Shown: piece by piece, positions 1 through 15,180 of the stretch | Layout of the letters: each line of letters starts with the position of its first letter | Position numbering within the stretch: position 1 is the stretch's first letter | NCBI GenBank assembly: GCA_903632075.3 | Contig: CAHIKZ030002633.1 | Span: forward strand, 1,612,001 to 1,676,000 | From: Acanthosepion pharaonis | Lineage: Eukaryota; Mollusca; Cephalopoda; Sepiida; Sepiidae | Length of the DNA: 64,000 nt | Direction: 5' to 3' | Notes under the pieces: model-generated | What the model was told of the DNA's origin: nothing | The model's input: only the letters and a program-made list of their open reading frames with translations | Databases searched by the model: none | Translations under genes and position numbers: made by a program

Positions 1-1466
1 ATCTTTAGTAAAAGGCAAAAGATTTCTGACCACCAGAAACCAGAAGTGTTTTTTTTTTTTTTAACCCAAAAAATAGCAGTGATAAGGAAAATTAAGCCAA
101 AATGACATATCTGGGCCAAATGTCAGCCAGCAATAAACGTTTAGAACAAGTTATCTTGTAATAAAACCCACCACTCCCAGATCAGAGCAAAGAGCGAAAA
201 AAAAAAAAAAAAAGGGTCAGCAATAGTAGGACTTGATATAAGGTTTTTTTTTTTTTCTTTTTTCAAACCTAACAATGCTTTGATATGTTAGGTTTTGTTT
301 TTAACACCCAGTGACCCGGGTGATGACAACAACACTTAGCAGACAACTGTTTTTTTTCGCAGCATGTCTTGTATTTCCCATCATTGGGCCATTTAGCCGT
401 TCCTTTTATTCAATGATGTTCACACCAAATTAAGGAAAAATGGATGAAGCTTGAATGATATTATTTTGAAGTGAAAATAAATATTTTTTTTTCATTAAAA
501 AAACTGATTTTTTTCTCCGAAAGTTGGGCGTTTCTTAATGCTAACCACTGAGTGACATTTTCCACAGCCAAATTGAAGATTAATTACCAGTGAATAATTC
601 CATGTGCAAACAATAGCTGTCTGGATCCTATAACATCGCCTGAAAAGGTCCTGAAGTTTACTGATTGATCGAAAACTTGTTGCGCATAATTATATTTTTC
701 CCCCGGTCAGTTTCTTTTATTTCATCTTGATGTTGTCATTTTCGGACAGCCAAGTCATCAAGGATTCAGGAAAACAGTTTGGCATAGGTTTGCTTTAAGA
801 ACTTTACATTCTATTAGGTGTTTAAGATGTTACTGACAAATGGGATTTTTCACTGAATATTTTGTTTATGCGCCATGTTGGATTTTCCTATATGACAAAA
901 TCAAGGCTTTTAAACAGCTGTGACACAGATATAATTAAAATGGCTGCTAATTTAGCAATAACAAATTTTTTAAAATAACCTTGTTACAGCTATATCACTT
1001 TTCCCCAAATAGGGTAAAGAGAAATTGTCATGACAGCCAAAATACGTTTTACTTTTGATTTCTGCATGCAGGAAACAGAATTGTTTAAAACAGGAAAATG
1101 AGCCATGTTGAAAAGTTCTTGTTCCTAATCTACTTCTCAAAATCTGAGTAAATGATCAAACCTCAGATGCCTAGTTTTGAAAGGTTCTTTGGTCAAAGCC
1201 AAAACTTTTCAGCACATTTTTTACATGCATCATAAATAAAATAAAAGCCCTTAAATATATTTAGGTGAAACATGTCAAAAGAGAAGAACCATTTCTAGTC
1301 GTGAAAAGATCATTTAACAAGGTGTAGAAAAAAAAATCCGAATCTCAAACTAACAGGATAAGTGTAATAAGTTATTGCAAATTCAATAATAAATCAATTT
1401 TCTTTGTAATCTTCTGATAACGGAAATGTAAACTAATATGGAGAAATAACAAGCAAATTTACTTAC
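1..1466 (-). other. Intron 17 (partial)
   Basis: AT-rich, no coding exon recognised, no transposase homology seen. It holds short A and T runs (48-62, 198-213, 244-256). The intron continues past the window edge. Confidence 0.7.
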
Positions 1467-1555
1467 AAAGTAGGGTGGTAATGTCCCTTGTCCCATAATG
1501 TATTGATGGCTAAGAAGTGGGACGCCAGGAGGTAAATTAGGAGGCGCTTTCCCAG
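1467..1555 (-). CDS. UBAP2L: UBAP2L coding exon 17 (residues 901-930, GKAPPNLPPGVP motif)
   Basis: Encodes TGKAPPNLPPGVPLLSHQYI then MGQGTLPPYF. Human UBAP2L has GKAPPNLPPGVPPLLPNPYIM at the same place. Acceptor TTTCAG, donor TTT|GTAAGT, ends in phase 0. I could not find the next expected exon (the human YGYDDLQMLQ region) between 1 and 1466, so it lies outside the window. Confidence 0.95.
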
Positions 1556-2742
1556 CTGAAAATATTTTCATTAGATTCAAAATATTGTACAAAGTTATTT
1601 AAACCAAAATAGGGTTTAAAAAAAAAAAAAAAAAAAAAAAAGATCATCAATAACCAAATCATATATATTTAATGAAAACTAATGAAAGTATTTATAGAAA
1701 TATCTGCACTATATGCAGGATATTTCACATGTATAGATTATGGTAACAGTTTTATGAATTTTACATTAGGCACGTTATAGAATGAAACTCCAAGAAACAT
1801 TGTTGGAATTAAAAATTGTGATTACAGAATGTGTGCAAAGATTCCAAATAAATATTTTGGGCAAAAATGTCAATACTGCCATTGTAATAAAGTTACGAAA
1901 ACAACATTAATGTGAAACGTATGCTCCAGGTTATGAAACTAGTTTCAGATTTTGTTAGCTATTTTATTTCTTAACATGCAAGACTGGAATGCCATTCTGA
2001 ATGCTGTACAAAGTTCAACCTGGTAAACCATCTTCTTCAAATGCCCCTAGAGTACTAAACCAGATTTTGAATGAACAAGCTAGCTACATCATCAAATGAC
2101 TGTCATTGAACCCAGCTTTAATTATTAGTTTTCCTTGCAAAATTGTAAAAAATGTGTTCTTATTGAATCATGAGTCCATGTGTGCTTAAAAAAAAGTTTG
2201 TCAGCATTATCCTTCTGTAATTCCACCACCTATAAAGCTCACTCCAAAACATCAAACCAACTTTTGTGCTGATGTCTTGAAGCCAGTGAGGAGAGTTTAC
2301 TTTGCTCTATCCATCTGGACCACTGAGGATAGCATAGTTTAAAAGAGAATGGTTGAAAAACCAGTCTTCATGTATTTTGCTGCTGCCGATTTCATTTGAT
2401 TTACCTTATGAATATCTTCATAGTGATCTAGTGATCAAAGTTATGTTTTACTACTTGGATTTACAACCAGATATTTTAAAATTTCACTTGGAAAAATATA
2501 TAATAAATTAATTCATAGCAATTAAGAGAAAGAAATTACTAACTTTGTTTTTCTCCTTAGAAAATTCAGCAATACTGGATTAATCAGAAAGGAGTATAAT
2601 TTGAATCTTAGATATTAAAAGAAAATTTTAAATTATTATACTTTTATATTCATTATCTCAAAATGTAAAATAAAAATGTTTTTAAAATTTCTTTTATTGA
2701 AAAAACCTGTAAACTATTTTTCACAGGGCTCCCACAGATCTG

Positions 2743-2779
<37 letters not shown>

Positions 2780-4401
2780 CAGAGTTTTTCAAGGACTTTT
2801 CCAGGACTATGTTAAGTTTCAAGGACTGAAACTTGTGTGAACACACATAAGTGAATGGTGATCAATTTCAAAAATACAAATTTTGTGATTTCTTTTAATA
2901 TTTTGACAGATGAGATATTCAAAGAGAAGCTACAGCTAGTTCCAATAATTCATGTCACATGTATCAGTTGAAAGCAGTGAAGAAATCAAAGTATTGAAGG
3001 CTAAAACAACTGAATGCAGACCTGGTTATGGTAGAATTTTGTGCAGCTTCTTACTGCTACACATTTCAGCTATCTAGACTTACTCATGGCTTTTGTTGCA
3101 CATGACACAAAACAATGTCACAATTGGAAGCACTGCAGAGAAGAGCCTTAGTTATGCAGCTAAATAGTCCATGAAAATGCACTGTGCAACCAGAGCCTGC
3201 TGTTTCATATTGTCAGTGGAAATTTCCATATTGACCGAGAAGTCTCTCTCCATTAAGAACTGTCCATGAAAGAGTACCAGCAATCTGCAATTTTCTAATT
3301 TTTGATATTCTTTGTTGCTAGACAAAGAAGAGTATAACAGTGTCCAGACAGTCTTCAAGCTTCCTGAAATTCTCAAAAGCCATGTTTTCAGCAGCCTTCT
3401 TGAACTGACTGATGATATCACAATCAAACTTGCTGACTTGTCCATCATGTGAGAAAGATGTCTTTTCAGACTGTCTTCTGTGACAATTTTTGTCACAAAT
3501 GAATTCAGGGTTCAGCTATGCAAGTGACCTTACAAGAAGGTAACTAAGGGGATACCTTGCCAGAAGTTTCTCAACAATGGTGATGAACACTGCATACAGA
3601 ATTGCAACGAAGGCAAACTGATCTCTTGTTGGCACAATTCCTTTTTTGGATTAATTTTTCATACCCCTATCTGTCAAAAATCTACACTATCTTTGCAGTA
3701 TCTTTATGCATGTTTGGGTTTGACAAAATTCTTACAGATTTGTTCAGTTTCAAAAATAGTTTCAAAAATGTAATCTTTTTAATGTGCTCTTCCTTTACAA
3801 ATCTTAAGTTTCATGATCATGCTAAATAAGAAAGTACGAAAAACAAGCAATGATTTATAGTTCAGATATTTTATCAGAAACATAAAAATATGTAGTTTCA
3901 CTGTAAATAAAGTGTCATTCCTGTTTGACAGAACTGCAGAGAAGGTCTGGGGTTAATTTTTCTGTTTTTCTAATTAATATCTAGTTGTTCACATGTTAAT
4001 ACATTTTCTAACCATCTATGGCAGAAATACAAAAGTAAAGGGTTCAGGGTTGCCATATTGAACTTTTAATATAGGTACCTTCACTAATTTTCAATACCTT
4101 GATTTAAAATTAATTTTTATAAATGAAAAAAGCTTTCTTGAAGCTTTCATTTTAGTTTTAATTGAAAGTTAAAGGATTAAATTTACTATTTCCAGTAAAC
4201 AAAATACTCTGGTGTATTTCAAACATTAATTATATGGATTGAAGTAATTTTTTTTTCTAAAATAGCAGATTAGTGCCCCCATCTTTAATTTCTGTTAGTC
4301 TTTCATCGCAATGTAATTCTGTATTAAAAACTCTAAAAATAAAATATATTTTTCTGAAATTTTATTTGAGGAATATTAGCTGGTTTAAAGCATAATTCGT
4401 C

Positions 4402-4451
<50 letters not shown>

Positions 4452-7400
4452 AAATTATTTACTTTAAGTTTAAAACAAGAGAAATGGACTTTTTTTTAAA
4501 ACAAACAGTAGCAGTGATTTTTTAACCACCAACGGCCATTCTTAACATAATGAGCAATGACAAGTGCTGATAAGGTGTTGAAATGTTTATTATTGTTCTA
4601 CAGAGACTATCTGTTAAAACACAATTTAAGAAAAAGGGTGAGTCCCATTTTTATATAATTTTTAAGTACTCAGTAATCTTTAAAATGTTGGAAATTATTC
4701 TCTGTAATTTATTTTTTAGGAATGTTGACTTTAAATTTACTATAGTCATCACTCTTATTTTCTGATAATGCTGTATATGGTCCACCAGACTTTCAAAAAT
4801 AAGCAAGTTACATAATATCTTATATACATAAAAACAATAAAATTATTTCACTTAATAACAGTATCACCTAACTGGTTGAAAGCAATATTGAATTTTAAGA
4901 TTTATAAATTATTATAATTTGAATTAAGGAAAAAAAAAAAAAATTCTTGGCATTATTCATCAAAAGATTTTTTGTTGAAACAATAGTGTACTTAATAAAT
5001 CTTATTTATAAAAGCAATTAAGAGTTTTTTTTTTTTTTTAAAAATAATGTCAGTTTCATTGCATTTTTTATTTTATGATTCTAAGCATATTTTTGGGAAA
5101 TGAGTAGTAGTTTGAAAAAAATTTGTTCTCCTTTCTCCAAGGAGCCCTGCTTTTAACTAACAAAAATTTAATTTCTTGAAATTTCACGAAATTAAATAAG
5201 TGGGGATAACGTGTAGAAAAAAAAAAAAAAAAAAAAAAAATGTTCATTCATTTGTGAGTGAGTCCTGAAAGTTTCATTAAAATTAGGCAATACTTGATTT
5301 TTGCAAGAATTTAAATAAATGAAAGGCACTAAAACACTAACTGTAAGTATTATGTTGGCCACTAACACATTTTAACCAAAATTTCAAACATGCTAGTAAG
5401 GATTAAAATATTTTGGTATTTCCTCTCAATAATAAACATTTTGACGACAACTCTTTGTTTTATTAAGTTTGGGGCTCTTTTTCATCATGCTGTGCTGTTT
5501 TTTTTTTTTTTTTATTCAGCAAAAAAAGTGGATGTACCTATTTTAATATAAAGACAAGCAATAAAAGCCAAGTAAGTATTAATATTTCACCCCCCCCCCG
5601 TACACACAACAGGTAATCATTAACCTGCAAACTTTAAAAATAGAAAATGTACTTTTGATATGTCTTTTGATAGAAAATAAAAGAATGCTATCATTTTTCC
5701 TGGCAACATTTTGTCAAACTTGTTACTTTTGACAACAATTACAATCATAGATACACATTGACATGCATAAAGTAGCTATTTTTCAGCATGAATTTGTCCA
5801 CCACTGAATAGAGATCAAAAGGACTGGACTTTTGACATTTCTTCAAATTTTAGAAAATACTGATAAATATTGAGATTCTATTAAAATGTATTTTATTACC
5901 GTAACATAATTTATTTTCCTTTCAACTACAAATTCAATGAGTGTAAATTTATCTTTGACTTAGAGGGTTACTTGTCTCTGAAGCCCTTTATGTTTACTTC
6001 TCCACTTTTCTTGTTGAGTGAGGGTAGTAGCTAGAAGACACTTTTATATTCTTTCTCACTCGTCATCTAGACAAAAAAAAATACAGAAGTAACTATGAGG
6101 TCATGAACTCGTTTTAATCAAGGAAACAAACCAGTTTGCAATAATTGCCAAATATTACTGACATTTTTTAAAGGACAATTTTAGCTTGTAAAAAAAAAAA
6201 AAAAAGCCACATTTCTGGGATTTGGCATTTTGACTTTCATGAATCGATAAAAAGGGTGTGTGTGGTCTGCCCAATTTAGAAACTTCCAGGACTTAAGTCC
6301 TGGAAAAGGCCCCGACAATTTTCCAGGACTTGTATGAACCCTGCAGATAATAGAAAAAAAAATTTATTCAACCTGCAATTTTAGACTACTGTTAGCTAAT
6401 GAGTAGAGTACTTACTGTTAGCCAATTGGGGAGCTGCCTTAGTGGATGGTGTTGTTGTAGTGACAGCCATTACAGAACCTGATGTTGTGGAGCTGGTCAA
6501 AGATGGCGTTGTGGTAGTTGTCGTCGTCAAACTCACAGAAGTTGTGGCAGCCGAGACAGAATGGTCATACTGTTATAAAATGCAAACATTTAGATACTAA
6601 CTGTAGACATTTAAAGCTTAATGAAAAAGTCACATTAGTAAAAGATACTTTATTTGAAAATATGGGCAAATTTTAGCAAAAAATCAAAAGGTAAAATTCA
6701 AATATACATCACAAATCCAAAAGTTAAAACAATGTTTTGATGGAGATGCTAGAAACGACCATTAGTTGATCACTCAAAATATTTATTTGATATGAAACAA
6801 AAAGAGTTTAAGAGCAAAAAGAGATCAGTTGAATATCTTATCAAAACAAGCAGAGGAGCTGAAGTAATATTTTAATATCCATTTCCCCTAACTTACAAAA
6901 ATATTAAAATCTTAGATGTGCAGACACATTTGTCAAAGGTACATGGCGAGTGAAAATGTATCCCATTTGGAGACTTGTATGTGTGTATACACGTTCAGCT
7001 GCTAGTGGTGGAAGTACATTATAGGAGGGGGTCAGTGCCGTGGCCACTGCTGTCACTTAATATGGTTGTAGAGGCCAATATGTAAGCCACAAACTCACCT
7101 ATAGGGTAAGGCAAGAGAGCCTAGATATTGGCACAATGTCAGTTGCCCATTACTGATATAGGGCATGCCGTTCAGTCCACCATTGTTGAAATGCAGTGTG
7201 TAATTGACTTGTTGCTATGCCACATGTGGTTTTCCAGCCTTTCCTATCAAGAGCAAGAGGTTCAAGACAGGTGAGGTTTATGTTGCAGCGCTTAAGGTCT
7301 TTGGTGTAGTCACCCCCCACCACCACCAACTTGGTGAGGTAGGTGTTCGTCAGGTATACAAATAGTATGCTCTAATCAAACAAGAGGCTTGTTGGTCACT

Positions 7401-8394
7401 GCTGCTTCCATACAGATAGTGGAAGACATATTTAGAATCTCAGTGTTTCGCACTCATTCATTCCAGGACAGGCCAAGAATTTTCTGAAGGCACCACAAAC
7501 ACACTAGCTAAAACTTTAGAAACTACCATCTAATAAGATGTTGGCTCCTATGTTCCTGTAAAACAGCTCTTACTCAGGACATTAACATTAGATCGTAACT
7601 GTTATAAGCTACATCGTAAGAGTTATGCAGAGTAAACTCACTGGCCCAAGACATCACATTTGAGCTCAACAGGACTTACTTGGGAGTGTGGTAACTAGAG
7701 CAACCAGTATTTTGATGTTTCTGAAGCCATTTTCATACTAATTGTGCAGTGTGAAAGAGTGCACTGTCCTGTTGAAAGATACCACTGTCATCATTGGAGA
7801 CTGCTGCCACAAAGTGTACTTGGACTTCAATGATCATAGGGGGGGGGGTCAAAATAAGCACATTTACCTACCCTAACCCCCCACCTCCACCCCAACTTAT
7901 TTTTTAAGCTTATCCATCCTCAAGTTTCCATAAAATCTCTATGAAGAAAAATTAAGTTATTCTCAATATTGGCTACTACTGTTAACTCATTGTGCTAATA
8001 AAAAAATAGCAGTGATGGGAGCTTTCTTGATGTAGCCAGATACACTGTTTGACAACCCATTCAAAAAGGGTGCAAACATTGCCAAATTGATTTATCATAA
8101 CTTTATAATTTGGGTTAAGTTAGTAATGATAGAGATATAACTGAATTATCATTTATACCAACAGACTTTAGTAGAATATTAAAGCATCTAATGCCATTTG
8201 TGTCATCCATTTCCTTAAGCCCAAGTTCAGTAGATCTTTGAATAAGAAAAGCATTTTCCTCTATAAATTAAATTTTAAATATTTTGTTCATTAAGATCAC
8301 TGAAAATTGAATGATTTCTGGAAGAATTAAGTTTACTAGTTAAGTAATTATCTCAGACAAAGAAATATTGTAGGTGGTTGGTTGAATAATGCCT

Positions 8395-8466
<72 letters not shown>

Positions 8467-11400
8467 AAAACTTTACACAATCATAGATAAGGGCCAAATT
8501 CTTAAGTCTTTAGATTTGTGACTTGTATAAATGATGCCACTGTTACAAGATTATGAGCCTATGTTCATGGCCTGATCCAACTTTAGAGTGGAAAACAAGA
8601 TTAGGTTTAACTTTTTTTTTTGAAAAGTAAAATTTCTATACACAACTCATCTAATGAAAAATTACCCTTGCATAACATTTATGCATCATACTCTTACCTA
8701 TGCAGTACTGAACATGCACTGAATTTGTAAACTGCCAAGGAAAGTGGTCAAAATACAATGACTATTTCATACAAAACAGAACACATACACAAAGAATGGC
8801 AAAATAAGAAAGTTTAATTACCTGAGTTGAAGATTGGGAATTTTCCAATGTGTTGTCTTTAACTGACATTTTAGAAAGAGATTCAGTTAATTTAGCGTCT
8901 GTGAGAGGAGAGGTTTGTAAAGTACTTGGATGAGTAGATCCATAAGTTTGTGTACTGTATACAACAGGTTGTGTCTGAGATGTGGCTGCCATTGCAGCCT
9001 GGTTATTCCGTTGATATGATGACTGACAGGCTACAGCAGTCGGATAGGAATTGGCAGGGGCTGATTGGGAGTCCCGAGGGTGGTATGCCGTCGTTGAATT
9101 ACTATTACTGCCTTGAGCTTGGTAGGAACTTGTTTGTGCAGAGCTCTGATACAAAGAGTTCTGAGTAGGCGGATTTGATGTGTAACTAGACTGTGATTGG
9201 AATGAAGAACTACCTGGATAGCTCTGATGAGTATACTGTGAAGGAGTAGTTGGGTATTGGTTCTGGCTGACTTGGTATTGTGCTGGGTAGGCTGATGAAC
9301 TAGACTGAGACATGCTGTTGGAATGGTGTGTAAACACTGGGGTGGAAGATGACAATGATGATGTTACATTTGCTGTCTTGTGGCTTTGGTAACTAGGAGT
9401 TGGGTATGTACTACCAGGAGGAGTAAAGGAACTTAGACTGTTGGAATCATTCTTCTGGTTAGGAACTGCACCTGCAGATGAACAATAAGCAAAATTAGTT
9501 TATAGAAGGATCAATATGTATTTTTTGGCTTTAAAACAGTTATTCTCAAAGGCAGAGAGAGAAAAAAGTCAGTAAATTGCTAATTAAAACATTTGCAAGA
9601 CACTTCCAATCAAGTAATAGCAAAATTATTAACTTGTTTGCACTTCTTTTTCATTTGTAAGAAAAACGTGTTATCGGTCAAGATCAGCAAACATTAACAT
9701 GAAAGGAAAGAATGGTAAAAACTCACTCTGACTAAGAGAACTTGGAGATTGACCAGTGCGTTGACTGGGCCCAATAAGTGGACTGGACTTCCGTTCACTT
9801 GGAGATGGAGGAAATGGGATGGGATCAGGTGTTGCAATCTAAAAAAATATGATACAAGTATTAGAAAAATCAAGTGTTTCAGAAATAATTTATCAGTTTT
9901 TTTTTTTTGGAAGTCATTACAAATTCTGAGAAGCAAATGCTACATAGAGATGGTTAGCATACAAGTCTTGGTAATTATTATTGGCTAGTTCAAACCTTTG
10001 GTATTCCATAGATGTGACCATGTGCCAAAGTTAGCCATGTTCAAAAGATGATTACAAAATCTTGAGTATTAATTTCCCCCCAAAATTGCTATTACTTGGA
10101 ATCCAAATCACTCAACAGAATTAAGATGGGCAAGATATTTAGTAGTATAAAAATCTAAAAGAAAAAAGAAAAAAAGATATCTAGTGATGAGAAACGGTTT
10201 TCTTGTTCCTTACTTTTAAAAACAATGGCCAACAGTTATGTCAGTTATTTTTTAAAAGAAAATACAATTGGATTTACCTTGGTTGTTTGTCCTACTAGAG
10301 CATTAGCAGTAACATCCTTTTTAGATGGAGACTGATACGTATTTGTAAAGATGTTTGTGCGGCTTGAGGTTTGTTCCAGATGACTAATAGACTTTGTGGA
10401 GGGACTAGGTGACGACAAAATTGATGACGTCATAGGCGAATCTGCAGATTGCTGACTTGGCGAACTCATATGGTTAACCATACCACTTGTAGAACTATAA
10501 GGCAATAGAAAAAAAAAAAAAAAAAAAAAAACTAAGCACTTGAACTAGATTGGAAATAACATTTAAAAATATTATTTCCACAAATCGGAAATACAAACAA
10601 GTAGTTCATAACAAAATTTTTTCAAGTTTCCAATTACAAAAAAATTTGCCAAACAGTCAAATCGGATCAAAAGAAACTTTTTAAAGTTTATAGTAATGAT
10701 TTAAAGATCAATTTATTGCAGAAATCTTAGCTTCAGCTAATGATACAATTAGTATGCAAATTATGAAAACCAATCCAAATGACTTATAAGGTGTAAGTTT
10801 TGGTTATGTTACAACTTACCTGTTTGTCACAGAAGTGGTAAAGCTGCTGGTTACTGATGTATCATTCACGCTGAAACTAAAGGGAGAACTGTCTGCTCCA
10901 AACTCGAGGTTTCCAAACTGAACATCCAGGTGAGGCATTAAGTGATGCGGCATCTCCACAGCACTTGCTGGAATCTAAAAAAAACATATACTGTCAACAT
11001 AATGTACCCAAAATTTAAGTCAAATTTTTTGCTACAAGTTTATATGTATGCAAATTTAAGGCAGCAAGAATTGATTCACATTTTATTGAACAAGATCTGC
11101 CCATTTAATTTCTTTCCATGTTAAGATCAATTTTTCAAGTTCTTTGGCCCTCACGAGTCATTAACAGGAGCAGTAATAGTTAAATTTTTAAGCATTTTTA
11201 AAATGCTTTTCCCATGCTAAAAGATATTGCATGGAGTGGAGGGGAATCTCACTTTAGAGATAATTGTAAAGAGACTCAAAATATTTGAAGTTATTAAGCT
11301 TTAAATATTTTATGCCTTTTTTTAGTGGGACATATTGCATTGAAAATGTAATTTTCCAAAATTGCTAGTAGATCTAACTACAGAAAACGAACCACCATCA

Positions 11401-14400
11401 CGCTAACCAGAGTAGAAAAGCAAGCTTACATCAAAATTGGATTCATTCTCTCCATGGAGGACAGGGAGATAAACCTTTAGAAAAATGATTCTATGCTGAT
11501 GAACTCTTGATTCTCTTAACTTGATGACTCAGTACATGAAGTCAATTTTATTATCTATATAAGAAACCCACACATGTAAATTGTACCTTACTTAATTATC
11601 AAAGGGAATGTCCTCAGATATAAAATAAAATAGCTGTTATAAATACCATAATCAACCATGCTAAAATAATTACATACAACATTTGATAAAGAATTGAGTA
11701 GCATAAAAACAATATTTCCCAAACCGTGTTATGAATAAGCAAATAAAATTAGCTTTAAAGAATTTTAGGCAAAAATCTAAACAAAAATGAACACTAATTT
11801 ATTCTATTGTAATTTCACTGTAGACAAGATAAAAAAAAATCTCTTAAAAATATAATTCTTTGGTATATGTCACTTAATGTCAAATTACTTTAAGCTATTA
11901 TATAAATGAAACAGTCCACATTAGAAATGGCCCTAATGTGGATCATTTTGTCAGAAAAGAATTTTATAAAACTGTTTCAAAATTTAATATCTAACTGTTT
12001 TCAACTTTAATGAATCCAAACTGGCTAATGTTTTTCAAAATTAAATTAGGACTGCAGCATTTCTAAATACTAAGATGAAGTTAATAATTTTCCTTTGTTG
12101 TAACTGATTTGTGATAATAGATAGAGATAGTCAAAGGCATTCTACTAAAAACATTATGAGCTTAGGTCAGATTCACCATAGACATGTGGCAGCATAAATA
12201 TAAGCTGGAAAAATGTGCAAAGAAACAACAGGGGAACCTTTTTGGTCAAATTCAATAAAACGTGTGTGTGTTGAATTTTTAATTAACCTGCAACAGAAGG
12301 CCAATATTTTGACACTCAATATAGTGAAAGTTCTGAATAATTTGCAAAAAGTAGCTGTATTTTCAATTATTTCTTCATAACATTTTTCTAACAGTTATTT
12401 TGAATTCTCAAAATGTCATTAAATGACATCAAATTTGTTTTTGTATCAGAATAACTCAAGCAGATAATTTACACTATGCCTGAAACAGAGAAATGATTAG
12501 CATTAAAATAAATGCTAGTAAGAATTAACAAGAGTTCAAGTAATATCTTAATACAAGTTTTTATGAATTTAGGAGAAGGTAAAGTCAAATATATTTCACA
12601 AGAAATATTTCCAAGTGACATTTAGCTTAGTTCCATAAGAAAACATATCAATAAGTCAAGATGGAAGAAGTTTATATGAAGACTTACCTTTGAAGGTGGG
12701 GGTAGTTTTGTTCTTTGTGGCCTTGCTCTCTGCTGCTGTTGCTGCTGTATTGAGTGCTGGCTCGACTGTGTGACTGTGGTGCTGACTGATACTGCCTGAG
12801 TGGTCACTGGATGACCAGCAGCAGCAGCTGCAGCAGCAGCCGACAATGTGGATGGCAAATGGCTTCCAGACGACTGCTGCTGGGACAGACTAGTTAGAGA
12901 GGCCATAGCATTCACTGACTGGCTACCAAGAGATGACGGCAGCCCAGACGACTGGTTGCTTGAAGTTCCAATCTGATAAAAAGGAAATTGATATACATCT
13001 TAATATCTTAGATTAAAGCACTGTATATGTTGGCATAAAAGGTGACTGGGTGAATAAGACAACCCTCAAATTTTCAAGTTGAAATGTAGGTTTCAGGCTA
13101 TATTTGTCATATAGTACTCCCCCCACCCCCCAATTGTATTTTAAAATGCATTGTACTGAATTTATTAAATAAATTCAGTGAGCAGTTTCTTTTAATTGAA
13201 ATTCTAATTAAAAATGGTGGGGAGATATTGTCAGTTAACTAACACAATCAACAATACCTCATGAGTAGGTGCAGTTGTTTTTGATAGGCTATTACAGTAA
13301 CCTGAATGACTACCCACTCCCAACCCAACCATCAACTTGTTCCACTGTTCTCAAATGTGATCTTTAAACAGCTTGGTGAGATGAACATCAAATAGTTGTA
13401 CCAATGCTTTCAATCCTCCAGGAATAACTGCCACATCTATGTTTAATTTTGCTAACAGTTTCTTTGTGTTGGTAGTTAAAGGAAACTTGAACATATCCCC
13501 ACACCAACAGGCTATGTTGCTTAATATGTCCACATAGTTACCTACTCTATATATGATCAAGTCATAGCTTAATCCCTTCTTCATCCATCCAGCCTTTTTT
13601 TTTTTTTGTTGACACGTATAAAAACTCCCAACAGGGAAATTGATTTTCAACAAGAGTTTTAGTTTGGTGCCATTTGCCCTATATTGTCCCGTTTTAATTG
13701 ACAACATTTTTGCAACATTTGAGTAGTTTTATTTCCAAACATATTGAAATGCATAGGGGTTTCATCCATATTCTCTGTTACTTATGCATTATAAATTGTT
13801 GGAAGTTAATTATTTTGCTGTAGAGATCTGTAGCAATATTTGTGCAATTTTGGTCTTTTGCCTCAGTACCAGATTATCCAATTTCATAAACCTAGTACAC
13901 CAAGATGCAATGGCCTTAAATCCTTTGTTGAAAACTGGGTTAGATTTAGACCACTTAAGTGCAAAAATATGTATATTATTTCACGTAATTATATAACCAA
14001 TTTGATGATGTTCATGCACCATGTCTGCTACAGGATTCATATTTCCTTCTTTTGCTGGTAGTTGGTGGGGCCAAGATGGAGTCTTGTGATAGCTGGATTC
14101 TAATAATGTTCCCTAGATAATGCTAGTTAAGAAAGCGACATCCCTCACCTCCCCACATGCCACCAAGAACTGACTAGTATGCTAAACTATAATTACCAGT
14201 CTATTTCTTGAATTATTACTATAAACATTTTTTTCTTGAACATGCTGTCTGCCAAAGCACTTTGAACACACCCAAGGCTAGCAGTTGCTTTGTTTACAGT
14301 GTGTGACAACAGTTTTGGATTTTTCTTGATGAATATGCATTTTATTATTGTCATACCATCATAGCACATTATATAAAAAGGTAAAAAAATTTTATTACAC

Positions 14401-14636
14401 TACACATTCATCATAATTATATGAATTAATTGGTTTCATTAGAAAATTAGAAAATATTTGTATTGATAGGCTAACCTCTGCTTTGGTAACTACCATCAGA
14501 AATTTATGCTAACAACTTAAACCACAGGATTTAAGGTTCACATTTTATACCTGGAGTAAAAGACAGCCTCCTAGTTTTGTGCGTATGTATGTGGTTAAGT
14601 TTAAAAGGTTGTCTCATATGCCAACATATACGGCAC

Positions 14637-14669
<33 letters not shown>

Positions 14670-15148
14670 TTTTCTTACCAAGTATCATTTTAAATCATTA
14701 ATTCCAATTTGATTCAGACAAAATTAAAATAATTACAAGTATATTATTAAATTAACAAATGTATTTATTAGCATGCTTAAATGATTTTCTAAAACAGACT
14801 AACCGTTAGTCAATACTAAAATTTTCTAGTTCTGAGGTAGAACATATATATATATTATATATGCCAGAATTATTTTAGAAAATGTCCATCTGCAAACATT
14901 CTAAATTAAAATAGAATATATTCAACACTTAATTTAATAAATATATAACAGTATAAGAACAAGTTTCCCTACAATATACCTCTAGAGCCTCCTCCCCAAC
15001 ATGAAATTAATAAATCTTGTTTCACTTACCCCTATCGTATTTTTTAGGGACTCTGTTGCTTGCTGGTTATACTGGGCAATATACTGAGCTTCTGTCACAG
15101 GGTCTTGTGCTTTTTGAAGAAGTGCACCAAGGTCCAGCCTAAGAATAG

Positions 15149-15180
<32 letters not shown>

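Larger units (their letters stand above)
2725..6343 (-). mobile_element. hAT DNA transposon relic, interrupted by a nested element
   Basis: Imperfect terminal inverted repeats: the left end starts CAGGGCTCCCACAG and the right end, reversed, starts CAGGGTTCATACA. Both are followed by AAGTCCTGG/CCAGGACT-type subterminal repeats (2781-2830 and 6281-6330). A minus-strand hAT transposase C-terminal fragment lies inside. No clear 8-bp target duplication is left (flanks ATTTTTCA and CAGATAAT). About 2.15 kb without the nested insert, so internally deleted. Confidence 0.7.
1556..6415 (-). other. Intron 16 with hAT relic and nested element
   Basis: 4860 nt. Bases 1556-2724 show only AT-rich unique-looking sequence with a 20-A tract near 1620. 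Bases 2725-6343 are a hAT element that itself contains the element at 4072-5540 (separate entries). Confidence 0.75.
6570..8821 (-). other. Intron 15 with LINE and Tc1 fragments
   Basis: 2252 nt. 6570-6950 and 7900-8400 show nothing recognisable. The middle carries two decayed transposon pieces listed separately, and a (TA)n tract lies at 8401-8466. A G9 run is at 7840-7848. Confidence 0.7.

Noticed and set aside
8950..9168. Plus-strand open frame of 72 residues
   Set aside because: It is the complement of UBAP2L exon 15 and has no domain of its own.
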